From: Magnaporthiopsis rhizophila
Lineage: Eukaryota; Ascomycota; Sordariomycetes; Magnaporthales; Magnaporthaceae
Direction: 5' to 3'
Assembly: GCA_003049465.1 (NCBI GenBank)
Contig: PYSS01000036.1
Span: forward strand, 62,001 to 126,000
DNA length: 64,000 nucleotides
Shown: piece by piece, positions 1-8,921 of the stretch
Numbering within the stretch: the stretch's first letter is position 1
Layout of the letters: every line of letters starts with the position of its first letter
Translations under genes and position numbers: made by a program
Notes under the pieces: model-generated
Database searches by the model: none
What the model saw: the letters and a program-made list of their open reading frames with translations, nothing else
What the model was told of the DNA's origin: nothing

Positions 1-938
1 CTTGACCTCGCCAAGCCGTCCAATGTCTCCCTCGACCAGCGCCCCAAGTGGATGACTTATGATGATGCCTGGGTTGATGAAGTCCGCCGTGCCCTCATGG
101 CCTGCAAGGTCTTTCTCTTCCTTCCGGTGAGTCTTTTTTTCTTCTTCTTCTGTCCCCAGCCGTTTCAGCTTGGACGCCAGTGATACCAACGAAAAAAGAA
201 CGAGAAACTGACCATGGCACCTTCATCCTCTAGATCTTCCACCTCGCATACAACCAAATGACCAACAATCTGACGTCCCAGGCGGCGTCCATGGTCCTGA
301 ACGGCGCGCCCAACGACGTGATCCAGAACCTGAACCCCATCTCCATCGTGGTCATGGTGCCCATCTTCGACAAGATTCTGTACCCCGGCCTCCGCCGGAT
401 GGGCGTTTCGTTTACTCCCATCAAGCGCATGGCGGTCGGGTTCATCCTCGGCTCTCTGGCCATGGTGGCTGCCTGCGTGATGCAATGGTACATCTACCAA
501 ATGTCGCCCTGTGGCTATGGCGCCTCGGACTGCAAGCACCCGGCGCCCATCAACGTGTGGGCGCAGTCGCTGCCCTACATCCTGATCGGCGTGTCCGAGA
601 TCTTCACAAACGTCACGTCGTACGAGTACGCCTTCTCCAAGGCGCCCGAGAACATGAAGTCGCTCGTCATGAGCATTAACCTCTTCATGTCGGCCTTCTC
701 GGCCGCCATCGGCCAGGCCTGGACCCCGCTGTCGCAGGACCCGCTGCTGGTGTGGAACTACGGCTCCGTCGCCGTCATCGCGTTTCTGGGCGGTGTCGCC
801 TTTTGGATGTGCTTCAAGCACTATGACGCCATCGAGGACGACCTCAACAACCTCAAGAAGACAAAGTTCCTCGGCAACAACCAGCCGACCGCTGCGGAAC
901 AGCAGAAGTCGCAGGCGCCCGTGGACGAGAAGGTTTAA
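1..938 (+). CDS. PTR2-type proton-coupled di/tripeptide transporter (3' part; 5' end outside window)
   Basis: The visible part is exon 1..126, intron 127..233 (gtgagt donor, tag acceptor, phase 0) and exon 234..938. The join reads VFLFLP then IFHLAYNQMTNN, a hallmark of fungal POT/PTR family peptide transporters in the plasma membrane. The downstream exon holds the last membrane segments: a helix near MAVGFILGSLAMVAACVM, the YEYAFSKAPENMKS loop typical of PTR2, and two more helices ending FLGGVAFWMCF, then a charged cytosolic tail of about 40 residues ending at TAA. By family knowledge it imports small peptides with protons. The N-terminal half, including the ExxERFxYY-type proton-coupling motif, lies left of the window. 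Family identity is firm; exact substrate is not. Confidence 0.93.
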
Positions 939-1311
939 GCTTTTGCGTTCCTGTAATGAGCTTTTCTCTTTTTGCAAAAGAGAAGGCGTCCGTCATGTGG
1001 AGGCAGAGGATGATTTCGTTGATGATTGTAACGGGATAGGACGTGGTATCTGTCATTTGAGATTCCCCAATGATTTAAGCTAGTAATGAAGTTGGGATAC
1101 CCATCAATGTGTGTGTGCCATCCGATACTTGTAGAACATGTGCGTCTATGGTTGATCTAGGTGGTGTACCCATTGCAAAGGGCACAGTGGCAATAGGTGG
1201 TGGATATATTGGCTTGCTAAAAGTCATGATACAAACATGTATAACGCTAGATACAAGAAAAGAACAAGGAGAAAGCAAATGCAAATGCAAATGCAAAATG
1301 CAAATGGAAAT

Positions 1312-1346
<35 letters not shown>

Positions 1347-1347
1347 G
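939..1347. other. Convergent 3' region with GCAAAT repeats and an A run
   Basis: These 409 bases lie between the stop codons of the peptide transporter (+) and the membrane-protein gene (-). They hold several GCAAAT-like hexamers from 1275 followed by 32 consecutive A residues (1314..1345), which end two bases before the minus-strand stop codon. No coding potential was seen. Confidence 0.7.
1275..1345. repeat. GCAAAT hexamer array and poly-A tract
   Basis: GCAAAT occurs in near-tandem at 1275-1313 and runs into A32. On the minus strand this is a T run immediately after the stop codon of the neighbouring gene. It is a simple-sequence tract prone to slippage. Confidence 0.85.
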
Positions 1348-3969
1348 CTAGAATTTAAACACGCTCCTATGCCGCACCGGCTGCCGTACCTCGCCCTCAA
1401 GCCCAAACCCATACGCAGACGGGCCCAAGCGGCTGCTCCCGCTACTGACGCTGCTCGCATGCCTTAGCGACGGCGAGGTCGACGGCGAAGTCGACACAGC
1501 CCGATGCGCCGGCAGCAGGCCGTATCCGATACGCGCAGCCAGGACCTCGGGCGGCAGGCGGCCCTCCTTGCCGGCGGTCCAGGGGACGGCATCGAGAGAG
1601 CGGCCGCGGGTAGCAGCGACGATGCTCGAGAAGCGCGTGTTTCGGGCAATACGCCCGCCTTGCCCTTGTTCCCACGTCAGCGCCCATAATCCGGTACCGA
1701 TGCCGAGCAGGACCAGGAACGCGGCGATGCCGTAAACGATCCAGAGGTCGCGGACGTGGTAGACGTAGACGTTTGCGGTGCGGGAGCGGACGCACGGGTA
1801 CCCGTAAGACTCTGCGAGCGGCAACCCGGCCTGCGCCGCGGCCGCCGAGGCGCGGCGGTCGCCCGACTGCTCTGCCGGGCGGGCGGCCCAGACCACAGGG
1901 GCGAACTGCGGGTACGAGAACATGGAGAGGATCAGGTCCTCGTAAAAGCCCTGGACCAGGTCTTGGAGGTTTGGGAAGGGAAAATAGTTTGCGCGCCGGT
2001 CCAGGAGCTTCGTCTGGATCGCGTCCGTGTTGGCGATGGGGTTGACGAGGGGATCGTCGTCGGGCCCGCCCATCTCGACGGTGCCGTTGAGCAGCTTGCG
2101 TACCATGAAGCCCATGCTGTAGTGGGCGGCGGCGCGGCGGTAGCGGGCCACGTCGGTGGGGAAGATGTAGTTCGCCGCGGGCCGCGCCGTCGTGTTGTCG
2201 GCCGTGCCGTCGTTGGCCTTGATCTCGGGGATGAAGGTGGTGTTGATCAAGGGGCGAAGCCACCTGCGCGACGTCACCGTCGCCCACTGCCCGCCGTCGC
2301 CGCTGTGGTTGAAGTGCACCGTGTAGTTGGCCAGGTAGTGCTGGCAGGCGAATATCTTGGGAACAAAGGACGTGTTCCATGCCGGGTCGCTCCGGGACTT
2401 GGGCCCGGGTTTGTCCGGGTTCGCGCGCACGACGTGGCCGATCCAGATTACCGGCTCGGTGCGGAAGGCGCCCATGTTTTTGGGATACGGCGGCGCCGTG
2501 CGCGGGATGCCGCCGATGCCGACGTCCTTCATCTGCGTCGACGAGTACTCGCCGCCCGTGTTGAAGGCGTAGTAGGCGAATCGCCCCCTCGGCAGCAGCA
2601 TGTCGGTGCCGAACGGCGGCCTGGCCTGGATGCCCGACTCGGGCACCAGGTTGCGCGCCACCGAGCCGACGCCGCTGGCCAGCTCGGTGCACTTGTAACC
2701 CGGCGCCTGAAACGCGATGTCGTAGGTGCAGTTCCAGCCGGACTGGCAGATGTCGACCGACGAGTTCTTGTGCTTGATGGGCGCCTCGAAGAAGGCGCCC
2801 AGCGTCGCCGTCTGCGCGAACTTTGGGTTCGGCCCCGTGTAGTAGTCGAACCAGCCGTCAGGCGGCGGGTCGACGCCTGGAGGGCGGGTGGTGTTCCAGA
2901 GCGACAGCGGGGTCTCGTAGAGCGAGTCGATAACCACGGGCGTGCGCCAGTCCATGACGTCCTCGAAGGTGAAGTTGAGCGTGCGCACGTCGCTGCAGGT
3001 CGAGGCGTCGACGACAGTGCGCAGCTCGACGAGCAGCGTATTGCCCGTCAGGATGACGACCAGCGGCGCGGCCCAGACGAAGAGGGCCAGCGCCGCCACC
3101 GTTTTTGCGTGCCGGATGAAGTCCCAGTGGAACAGGGCGAGCAGGTCGTCGGTGGCGGCAAACATGGAGTCGACGGCGGCCACCGTCATGAGGCGCGTGC
3201 GCAGGACCGCCCACAGCTTGAGCCGGTAGGCCACCACGATGGAGGCGCTGAAGCCGGCCTTTGCACCGAACGCCAGCACCGTGCCGTACCGCAGCATCTT
3301 GATCTGCGCAGTGGCCGGCCGGCCGTCCAGGCTCTGGTAGAACACGTGGTGGCCGACGGCGCAGACGAGCCCGAAGACGCCAAAGAGGACCATGTTCCAC
3401 CACGAGTGCCACCGCAGCCCGCCCAACCTGCCCCTGCTGCTAGGAGGAGAAGGAGGAGGAGGCTGGGGCGGCAGCGGCAGCTGTTTGGAGGAGAGGTCCG
3501 GAGACGAGCCCGGAGCGTGGCCGCCGCCGTAGAGCAGGGCCGAGTGGGTATCGTATGGGGTATCGGGGCAAGCAGCACCGTCGGTGCCGTCGTCGACGGC
3601 GAAGGTGTGCTGCAAGGGCGGCGAGTAGTACCTGGGGCCCACCATCCTGCCAACAGCCTCCTCCTCTTTCCAGCCGTGGCTCAGCGCTCTGTCGGGAAGG
3701 GCGATGTCCACGGGCGGCGGCGGCGGGACGGCTGTCGAGGTGGTGGAAATGCACGAGGTGCTTCGCGAGACGGCGTTGCTGTTGCCGTTGTTTCCCCGCC
3801 CAACACCAAGGCCAGCAACAATGGGCGGAGCTTGTGACAGCTCCCTCTGCCGAGCGGCGGCGGCGTCTGCGTTTGTGTCTTTGTCAAAGGTGTTGCTGCG
3901 GGAGCCCGCGCCTGCTTGCGCTAGTTGGCCGCCGTCTCCTCCATCTGCGCTCCAGACCTGCCCAGCCAT
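1348..3969 (-). CDS. Fungal multi-pass membrane protein of unknown function (873 aa)
   Basis: Single-exon gene, ATG at 3969 and TAG at 1348. The first ~190 residues are low-complexity and polar (poly-Pro around PPPPPVD and PPQPPPPSPPSS) and probably cytosolic. A hydrophobic block follows at about residues 190-310: WWNMVLFGVFGLVCAVGHH, a HHVFYQSLDGRPA stretch, then helices in TVLAFGAKAGFSASIVVAY and LALFVWAAPLVVILTG. A ~400-residue extracellular or lumenal domain with many N-glycosylation sequons and paired cysteines comes next, then one more helix (YGIAAFLVLLGIGTGLWAL) and a cytosolic tail. This layout matches a large ascomycete family often labelled formylmethionine deformylase-like; I see no deformylase motif and regard that label as unfounded. 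Role unknown. Confidence 0.85.
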   Translation of the reverse strand: MAGQVWSADGGDGGQLAQAGAGSRSNTFDKDTNADAAAARQRELSQAPPIVAGLGVGRGNNGNSNAVSRSTSCISTTSTAVPPPPPVDIALPDRALSHGWKEEEAVGRMVGPRYYSPPLQHTFAVDDGTDGAACPDTPYDTHSALLYGGGHAPGSSPDLSSKQLPLPPQPPPPSPPSSRGRLGGLRWHSWWNMVLFGVFGLVCAVGHHVFYQSLDGRPATAQIKMLRYGTVLAFGAKAGFSASIVVAYRLKLWAVLRTRLMTVAAVDSMFAATDDLLALFHWDFIRHAKTVAALALFVWAAPLVVILTGNTLLVELRTVVDASTCSDVRTLNFTFEDVMDWRTPVVIDSLYETPLSLWNTTRPPGVDPPPDGWFDYYTGPNPKFAQTATLGAFFEAPIKHKNSSVDICQSGWNCTYDIAFQAPGYKCTELASGVGSVARNLVPESGIQARPPFGTDMLLPRGRFAYYAFNTGGEYSSTQMKDVGIGGIPRTAPPYPKNMGAFRTEPVIWIGHVVRANPDKPGPKSRSDPAWNTSFVPKIFACQHYLANYTVHFNHSGDGGQWATVTSRRWLRPLINTTFIPEIKANDGTADNTTARPAANYIFPTDVARYRRAAAHYSMGFMVRKLLNGTVEMGGPDDDPLVNPIANTDAIQTKLLDRRANYFPFPNLQDLVQGFYEDLILSMFSYPQFAPVVWAARPAEQSGDRRASAAAAQAGLPLAESYGYPCVRSRTANVYVYHVRDLWIVYGIAAFLVLLGIGTGLWALTWEQGQGGRIARNTRFSSIVAATRGRSLDAVPWTAGKEGRLPPEVLAARIGYGLLPAHRAVSTSPSTSPSLRHASSVSSGSSRLGPSAYGFGLEGEVRQPVRHRSVFKF

Positions 3970-5536
3970 TTTTTTCTTCTCTTCCTCTTCCTGTCTCCTC
4001 TCCTCCTCCTGATCGCTTAGAGTCGTGACGTCGTGTGGTGAGCGAGCTAAGCCTTGCGCCTGAAAAAAGGGGCCTCGCTCCCGGCTTCGGGTTTACCTGT
4101 TGCTGCTGCCTCTGCTGAGCACGCTGCCAATAAGCATCATCGGTGTCCGAAATAGGTAAACCGGATTATCAAAAGATAACAAAAAACCGGTCAATGTGAA
4201 GAAGAAGCAAAAAAGAAGATCGACAAGAGCTCACGGACGCGTCGCCGCAAGGGAGAGATCAGCGCAGCAAAGCCCGCACGCCCTGCTCGACGGGCGGGCG
4301 CGGCCGATCCATCCATGTTATTCATTGGGAAAAGTGCCTGCCACACCTGCTGCCACTTGCCTGCTTGCCTGCCAGAACGACAAGACAAAGATCCGCGGCA
4401 AAAGGAGAGACCGAGCCGGAACCCCCAGACCCCCAGCCTTACGGCATCCACTTTGGGCATGTAAGCGAGCAGGGCGACGGCGTTGGCGAACGAACGAACG
4501 CCCAAATGTGCTGCTCCCTTTTACCGTCCACCCCAAAATAGCTCCGCCTCCCTCATGCTTTCGATATCGCGCGCACGCACCCCTTCCTGGAACGTGTGCC
4601 ACCAGACGACGACCCCCTTGCCAGGTTAGGCTGAGGTTGTCCAGGACCCCTGTGGGGGAGGGTGAGGGGGAGGACATGGGAGTCGACTCCTTGAGACGAA
4701 GGACGACTCGCCGTCACACGGCTGACGGCTTTTGGATCTCCGCAAACTTTTTGCGTCTCAATCGCCTATGCAGGGTCCCGCGCATGGGTTTGGGTCTGCT
4801 GGGAGCTGCGGGAGAGGGGAAGAAAGAAAAGAGGTTGTTAGTTATTTACCAAACATGGTTGGCGAGACACCGAGTGCATTGGACGGTCACACATGTTGGT
4901 AGCAGACAGTGACACCATCTCCGCTCCTGCTCCTGGTCGGAAGCTGGGGGATATTGCAGTGCTAGCCAATCACCTTGGCGTCCTGCGGGTCCCCGCTAGA
5001 GATCCAGGAGGATCCGTCTCCTAAAATCTGAACCTAGAATGGCAGTCGCAATTCAACGTCAGCTGACTGGCGATTGATGGGAGTCGACACCTACGAAGCA
5101 AGTATGCCGTCAGCTGCTTCAAGTTTTGTCACCTATTACAGCCTGCGCCATCGTATAACCTTATGCGATCTCTCACCACATAACAATCACATCCAAACAT
5201 GACAACCTCCTGCCGACAGGTCGACCGGTAATCCCCCGCCATCTAAGATCCCCCGGATCAGCGATAACATAAGAAATGCATTGGCAGCGTATCCTAGTAA
5301 ACCTATAGTACAACCAGCATATGCAACTCCCGGCAGGTCCATTCTAGGGTCTATGCTCACGTCCTTGATCCTTTCGTTGAAGCCCGTGGTATCGTGTCCT
5401 CCGTCCCAGACGTGAAATCGATATCATCCATCCTCACTCCGTCCTTGGTGTTTTTTTATTTCTCACGCCTTGTGGTATCCCGACAAAGAATGTGAGGCGG
5501 CGGTGTGATCCCCCGTCCCCACTCCCACTACCAAAA
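3970..5536. other. Intergenic region upstream of the membrane-protein gene
   Basis: About 1.5 kb between the start of the membrane-protein gene (-) and the 3' flank of IDH1 (-). It begins with a CT-rich stretch (3970-4010) that is purine-rich in the sense of the gene it precedes. An open frame at 4196-4912 (+) has the composition of a chance ORF and no recognisable motif. I see nothing else supportable. Confidence 0.6.
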
Positions 5537-5601
5537 CCCCCTTTCTCTTCGGCTTGAAACCCCCTCTCTTCGGCTTGAAACCCCCTCTCTTCGGCTCGTA
5601 C
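5537..5601. repeat. Three tandem 21-23 nt repeats at the 3' end of IDH1
   Basis: Copies at 5537-5559, 5560-5580 and 5581-5601 share the core CTCTTCGGCTTGAAA; the third diverges after CTCTTCGGCT. They lie 8-72 nt beyond the IDH1 stop codon and so are probably transcribed in its 3' UTR. Confidence 0.9.
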
Positions 5602-5608
5602 ACCAGGC

Positions 5609-6983
5609 TCACAGAGCCTCCATCTTGTCCAGGATAGCCTTGGTGAACTCGTTGTTGGTGGCCTCGCCGCCCATGTCGCGAGTCCGGCACTTGCCCTCGG
5701 CGATGACAGCGTAAACGGCCTTGGAGATGCGGTTGGCGTGCTCGTCGAGGCCGAGGTGGCGCAGCAGCATGGAGCCAGACAGGATCAGGGCCGTGGGGTT
5801 GGCCTGGCCCTTACCCTCAATGTCGAGGCCGACGTGGCGGCAGCCGGGCTCGAAGACGGCCACGTCGCGGCCCATGTTGCAGCCGGGCACGATGCCGGGA
5901 CCGCCGACCAGGGCGGCGCCAATGTTGGACAGGATGCCACCGTACAGGTTGGGCATGACCATGACGTCGAACTGCTGGGGCCGGCTGACGCACTGCATGC
6001 TGGCGTTGTCGACAATCATGTCGTTGGCCTCGAGGGTCGGGTACTCCCTGGCGGTGGCGTGGAAGGTGCTGCGGAACAGGCCGTCGGCCAGCTTCATGAT
6101 GTTGGCCTTGTGGATGCACGTCACCTTCTTGCGCTTGTTGGCCAGGGCGAAGCTGAAGGCGAACTTGGAGATGCGCTCCGACTTGGCGCGCGTGATGATC
6201 TTGAGCGACTCGACGACGCCGGGCACCGACTGGTGCTCGAGGCCGCTGTACTCGCCCTCGGTGTTCTCGCGGATGATGCACAGGTCCACGTTCTCGTGCC
6301 GCGTCTGGTAGCCGGGGATGTTCTTGATGAGCGAGATGGAGGCGTAGATGTCGAGCTCCTGGCGCATGGCCACGTTGAAGCTCTGGTGGCCCGACCGGCT
6401 GATGGGCGTGTGCAGGATGCCCTTGAGGCCGAGCTTGTTGCGCCGCAGCGACGCCACCGACTCCTTAAACAGGTCCTCGGTGCGCCCCGTCGGCGCCGAC
6501 CCGCTGTCGATGCCCGACACCTCGATCTGCTCCCACTCGATCGGCACGTTGTCGGCCTTGAAGATGGTCTTGACGCTCTCGGCCACCTCGGACCCGATGC
6601 CGTCGCCGGGGATCAGGGTGACCGTGTATTTGCCGCCGTACTTGGTAGGCTTGAAGATGTCGGACTGCACCGTCGCAAACCCGCGGGCGGCCTGCCTCGA
6701 AGCAAGCCGCGGCTGCTGGGCGGCACGGACCAGGCTCTGTCGGAGGGGCAAAGAAGACGGCTGGTTAGTCAATGTGCTGGTGGCGGCAGTGGTGATCTTC
6801 CCCCGTCTCTCCAGTCATCTCCCTGCGGCTCGCGGCTAGCGAGTGGCAGCCATGGCGATATATCGAGGGAATCTTTCTTGGGGCTCGAGCGGCGGCGGCG
6901 GCAGCGGCGGACGGTTGAGAACACGAAGCCAATTTCGGGGGAGCAAATACCTGGGCCGTTCTTGAGGAGGTTCGGGAAAACAT
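5609..6983 (-). CDS. IDH1: Isocitrate dehydrogenase [NAD+] subunit 1, mitochondrial
   Basis: Regulatory subunit of the mitochondrial NAD-dependent isocitrate dehydrogenase, which converts isocitrate to 2-oxoglutarate in the TCA cycle together with IDH2. Two exons are inferred: 6983..6951 and 6736..5609, with an intron of 214 nt (donor gtattt, acceptor ccgacag, phase 0). The 386-aa product starts MFSRTSSRTAQ|SLVRAAQQP and has an Arg/Ser/Ala-rich targeting peptide ending near RGFATVQ. The mature part shows the family signatures TLIPGDGIGSEVAESV, IIRENTEGEYSGLEHQ, CIHKANIMKLADGLF and VMPNLYGGILSNIGAALVGG. An in-frame ATG at 6772 inside the intron would give a longer open frame, but its residues before SLVRAA look intronic. 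The 5' exon is the least certain part. Confidence 0.95.
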
Positions 6984-7729
6984 ATTAGGGAGATTCGCAG
7001 GGAGGCGCGCAGGAAAAGCGATATTGGGACGCTCGAGGGGTCGGACTTGTCAATCTCGAAAAGAAAAGAAAGATACACAGTGGAAGGCGAAGCACAATGG
7101 AAGATCTGCCCGAAATACCGCAAAGCAAAAAAATGGTCTCTGAGCTGCTCCGGCGTGTGGGGCTTTGCGATAACCAGCCGCGAGACATCCCGCGGTTCAA
7201 TTGCTCCTCTACCCCAGCTGCGACCCGCCTGCAGCCGAGCAGTTGCCGCTGGGCTGTCGAGGTTTCGGCTGTCGCTAGTCAGGGGTCACGTGGCTTGGAA
7301 GTTTTTTGGCTCCAGTAGGTGAGCATGAGCACAGGCCATCAGCGCCATCTTACCACATGGCTGACTGCGCCGACCCGGGCGGGCAGAAATCTGGCCGGGC
7401 TGTGGGGCTCTTGAACGCCACAAAATCCACTCTGGCGCCGTCCGGCCGAACATCAGGCCGGAACAGCAAGCCACAAATACTACCACCGGGGCCGTCCAAG
7501 GCTCCGGATGGGCTGCCGGCGCCATCGCCGCGTGGCCTGCAGTGACTCCTGCTCATGCACAGCCCTTTTGTCGCTGGGTATAAATGCCCGAGGGTAGGTC
7601 TCCTGGCGAGATTCCCGTCTCCTTTCGTGTTCCTCCATCATCACCCATCCTCCATCACGAGCATCGTCGACCAGACTAGATAAAACCCTCTACCTGCCTC
7701 CATTCCTACGAACCCCGTTTCCCGCAGCA
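6984..7729. promoter_or_regulatory. Divergent promoter region between IDH1 and the SDR gene
   Basis: The two flanking genes are transcribed away from each other, 746 bp apart. The region contains a CACGTG E-box at 7287-7292 (TCACGTGGC context) and a TATA element for the + strand gene (see 7579). No coding sequence was seen. Confidence 0.6.
7579..7585 (+). promoter_or_regulatory. TATA box of the SDR gene
   Basis: TATAAAT, 145 nt upstream of the ATG at 7730, followed by a C/T-rich leader at about 7600-7730. Position and leader composition fit a fungal core promoter. Confidence 0.6.
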
Positions 7730-8548
7730 ATGTCCACCCCCAAATCCATCCTATTCCTCGGCGCCACCGGCGGCGTCGCCCAGACGGCCCTCCTGAGCTC
7801 CCTGGCCGCGGGTCACACGTGCGTGGCCTTAGCCCGGTCCGCCTCCAAGCTGGCCGCCGCGCTGCCCCTCCCGTCGTACCCCAACCTCACCATCATCGAG
7901 GGCAACGCGCGCGACCAGGCGACCATGGAGCGCGCCCTCGTCGTGCCCGGCTCGTCGTCGCCCCCGCAGCAGCGCATGGTCGACATCGTCGTCAGCTCCG
8001 TCGGCAGCCTCCCGTCGCTGCGCAACGGCGGTCTCCTCGAGGACTCGACCGTGTGCGCCACCTCCATGGCCGCCATGCTGGCCGCCATCGACGTCCTCGC
8101 CGCCCGTTTTTCCCCGGCGGCCACCCCGATCATCCCCAGGATCGTGGCCGTGAGCAGCACCGGCCTCTCCAGGTTCGGCCGCGACGTGCCCCTCGCCTTC
8201 GTGCCCCTGTATTGGGTCGCGCTCGCCGCGCCCCACAGGGACAAGGAGAAGATGGAGCGTCTGCTCGTCCAAGGGCCGGACGGCAAGGATGATGATACTG
8301 CCGTCACTGCCGCTGCTAGGCCCGAATTCACCATCATCAGGGGCAGCTTGTACGTCGCCGACGACGAGTCCAAGCGGGAGAAGCCCGTGCGCGTCGGCAT
8401 CGAGGACCCCGTCAAGGGCATCGAGTCTAAGGCTATCGGATATACCATCTCGAGGGAGGCCATTGGCCGCTGGATCTTTTCCAATCTGCTCGAGGACGAC
8501 GCCCTGAGCAAGCAGTACTCTGGCAAGGTGGTGACTCTGACTTACTGA
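7730..8548 (+). CDS. Atypical SDR / NAD(P)-binding Rossmann-fold protein (272 aa)
   Basis: Intronless. The N-terminus (SILFLGATGGVAQTALLSSL) carries the GATGGVA dinucleotide-binding loop of NmrA-like and NAD(P)H-binding atypical short-chain dehydrogenases. A beta-strand pattern follows (LTIIEGNARD, VDIVVSSVGS, RIVAVSSTGLSR) and the C-terminal part resembles these proteins (FTIIRGSLYV, EAIGRWIFSNLLE). The usual SDR Tyr-x3-Lys pair is not evident, so it may be a redox sensor or an epimerase-like enzyme rather than a classical oxidoreductase. It is expressed divergently from IDH1 and ends 374 nt from the convergent ankyrin gene. Substrate unknown. Confidence 0.88.
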   Translation: MSTPKSILFLGATGGVAQTALLSSLAAGHTCVALARSASKLAAALPLPSYPNLTIIEGNARDQATMERALVVPGSSSPPQQRMVDIVVSSVGSLPSLRNGGLLEDSTVCATSMAAMLAAIDVLAARFSPAATPIIPRIVAVSSTGLSRFGRDVPLAFVPLYWVALAAPHRDKEKMERLLVQGPDGKDDDTAVTAAARPEFTIIRGSLYVADDESKREKPVRVGIEDPVKGIESKAIGYTISREAIGRWIFSNLLEDDALSKQYSGKVVTLTY

Positions 8549-8921
8549 GGAGCATGAATGCCGAATCTCTTTTTCTTTGTTTGCTTGTGCAGGTGTTTCT
8601 CCTATCTATCTCCGGTGCAGCATTCCTGTTTCTCTGCTGTACATTCCGTTTCTCGCGATCTATTATAGATTGGCTTAGATCGGGCAATCTCCAGTGTTGA
8701 TGTAATATATCCCACCGATGCTTCCCTTCATTGCACTCACTGTATGTGTGTCTTTCACCACCACCCTAAAGCGCAACTGATAAAAGCATTCTCCATATCC
8801 AACCTGAACAATGGTTCAGCCGTTGGTATGCCAAGCGCCGACGCCCGTCCCGCCCCGAAACTCGAGTCTTGGAAACCCAAGTCCGCCATGCCTCCGCCCG
8901 TCTCCCTTCCCGTCTTCTTCT
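8549..8921. other. Convergent 3' flanks
   Basis: 373 bp between the stop codons of the SDR gene (+) and the ankyrin gene (-). It is A/T-richer than the genes and contains TGTAATATAT at 8700, a plausible polyadenylation context. No gene seen. Confidence 0.6.

Noticed and set aside
1756..3837. 693-codon open frame on the + strand opposite the membrane-protein gene
   Set aside because: It is a shadow of the G/C-biased third positions of the real minus-strand gene: Arg/Gly/Val-rich, no motif, and no leader or termination signals. The same applies to 5738-6988 (opposite IDH1), 15237-17063 (opposite the secreted protein) and 23233-24669 (opposite MET6).
4196..4912. 238-codon + strand frame upstream of the membrane-protein gene
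   Set aside because: Arg-rich, no domain, no codon bias, and it lies in what must be the promoter of the minus-strand gene.
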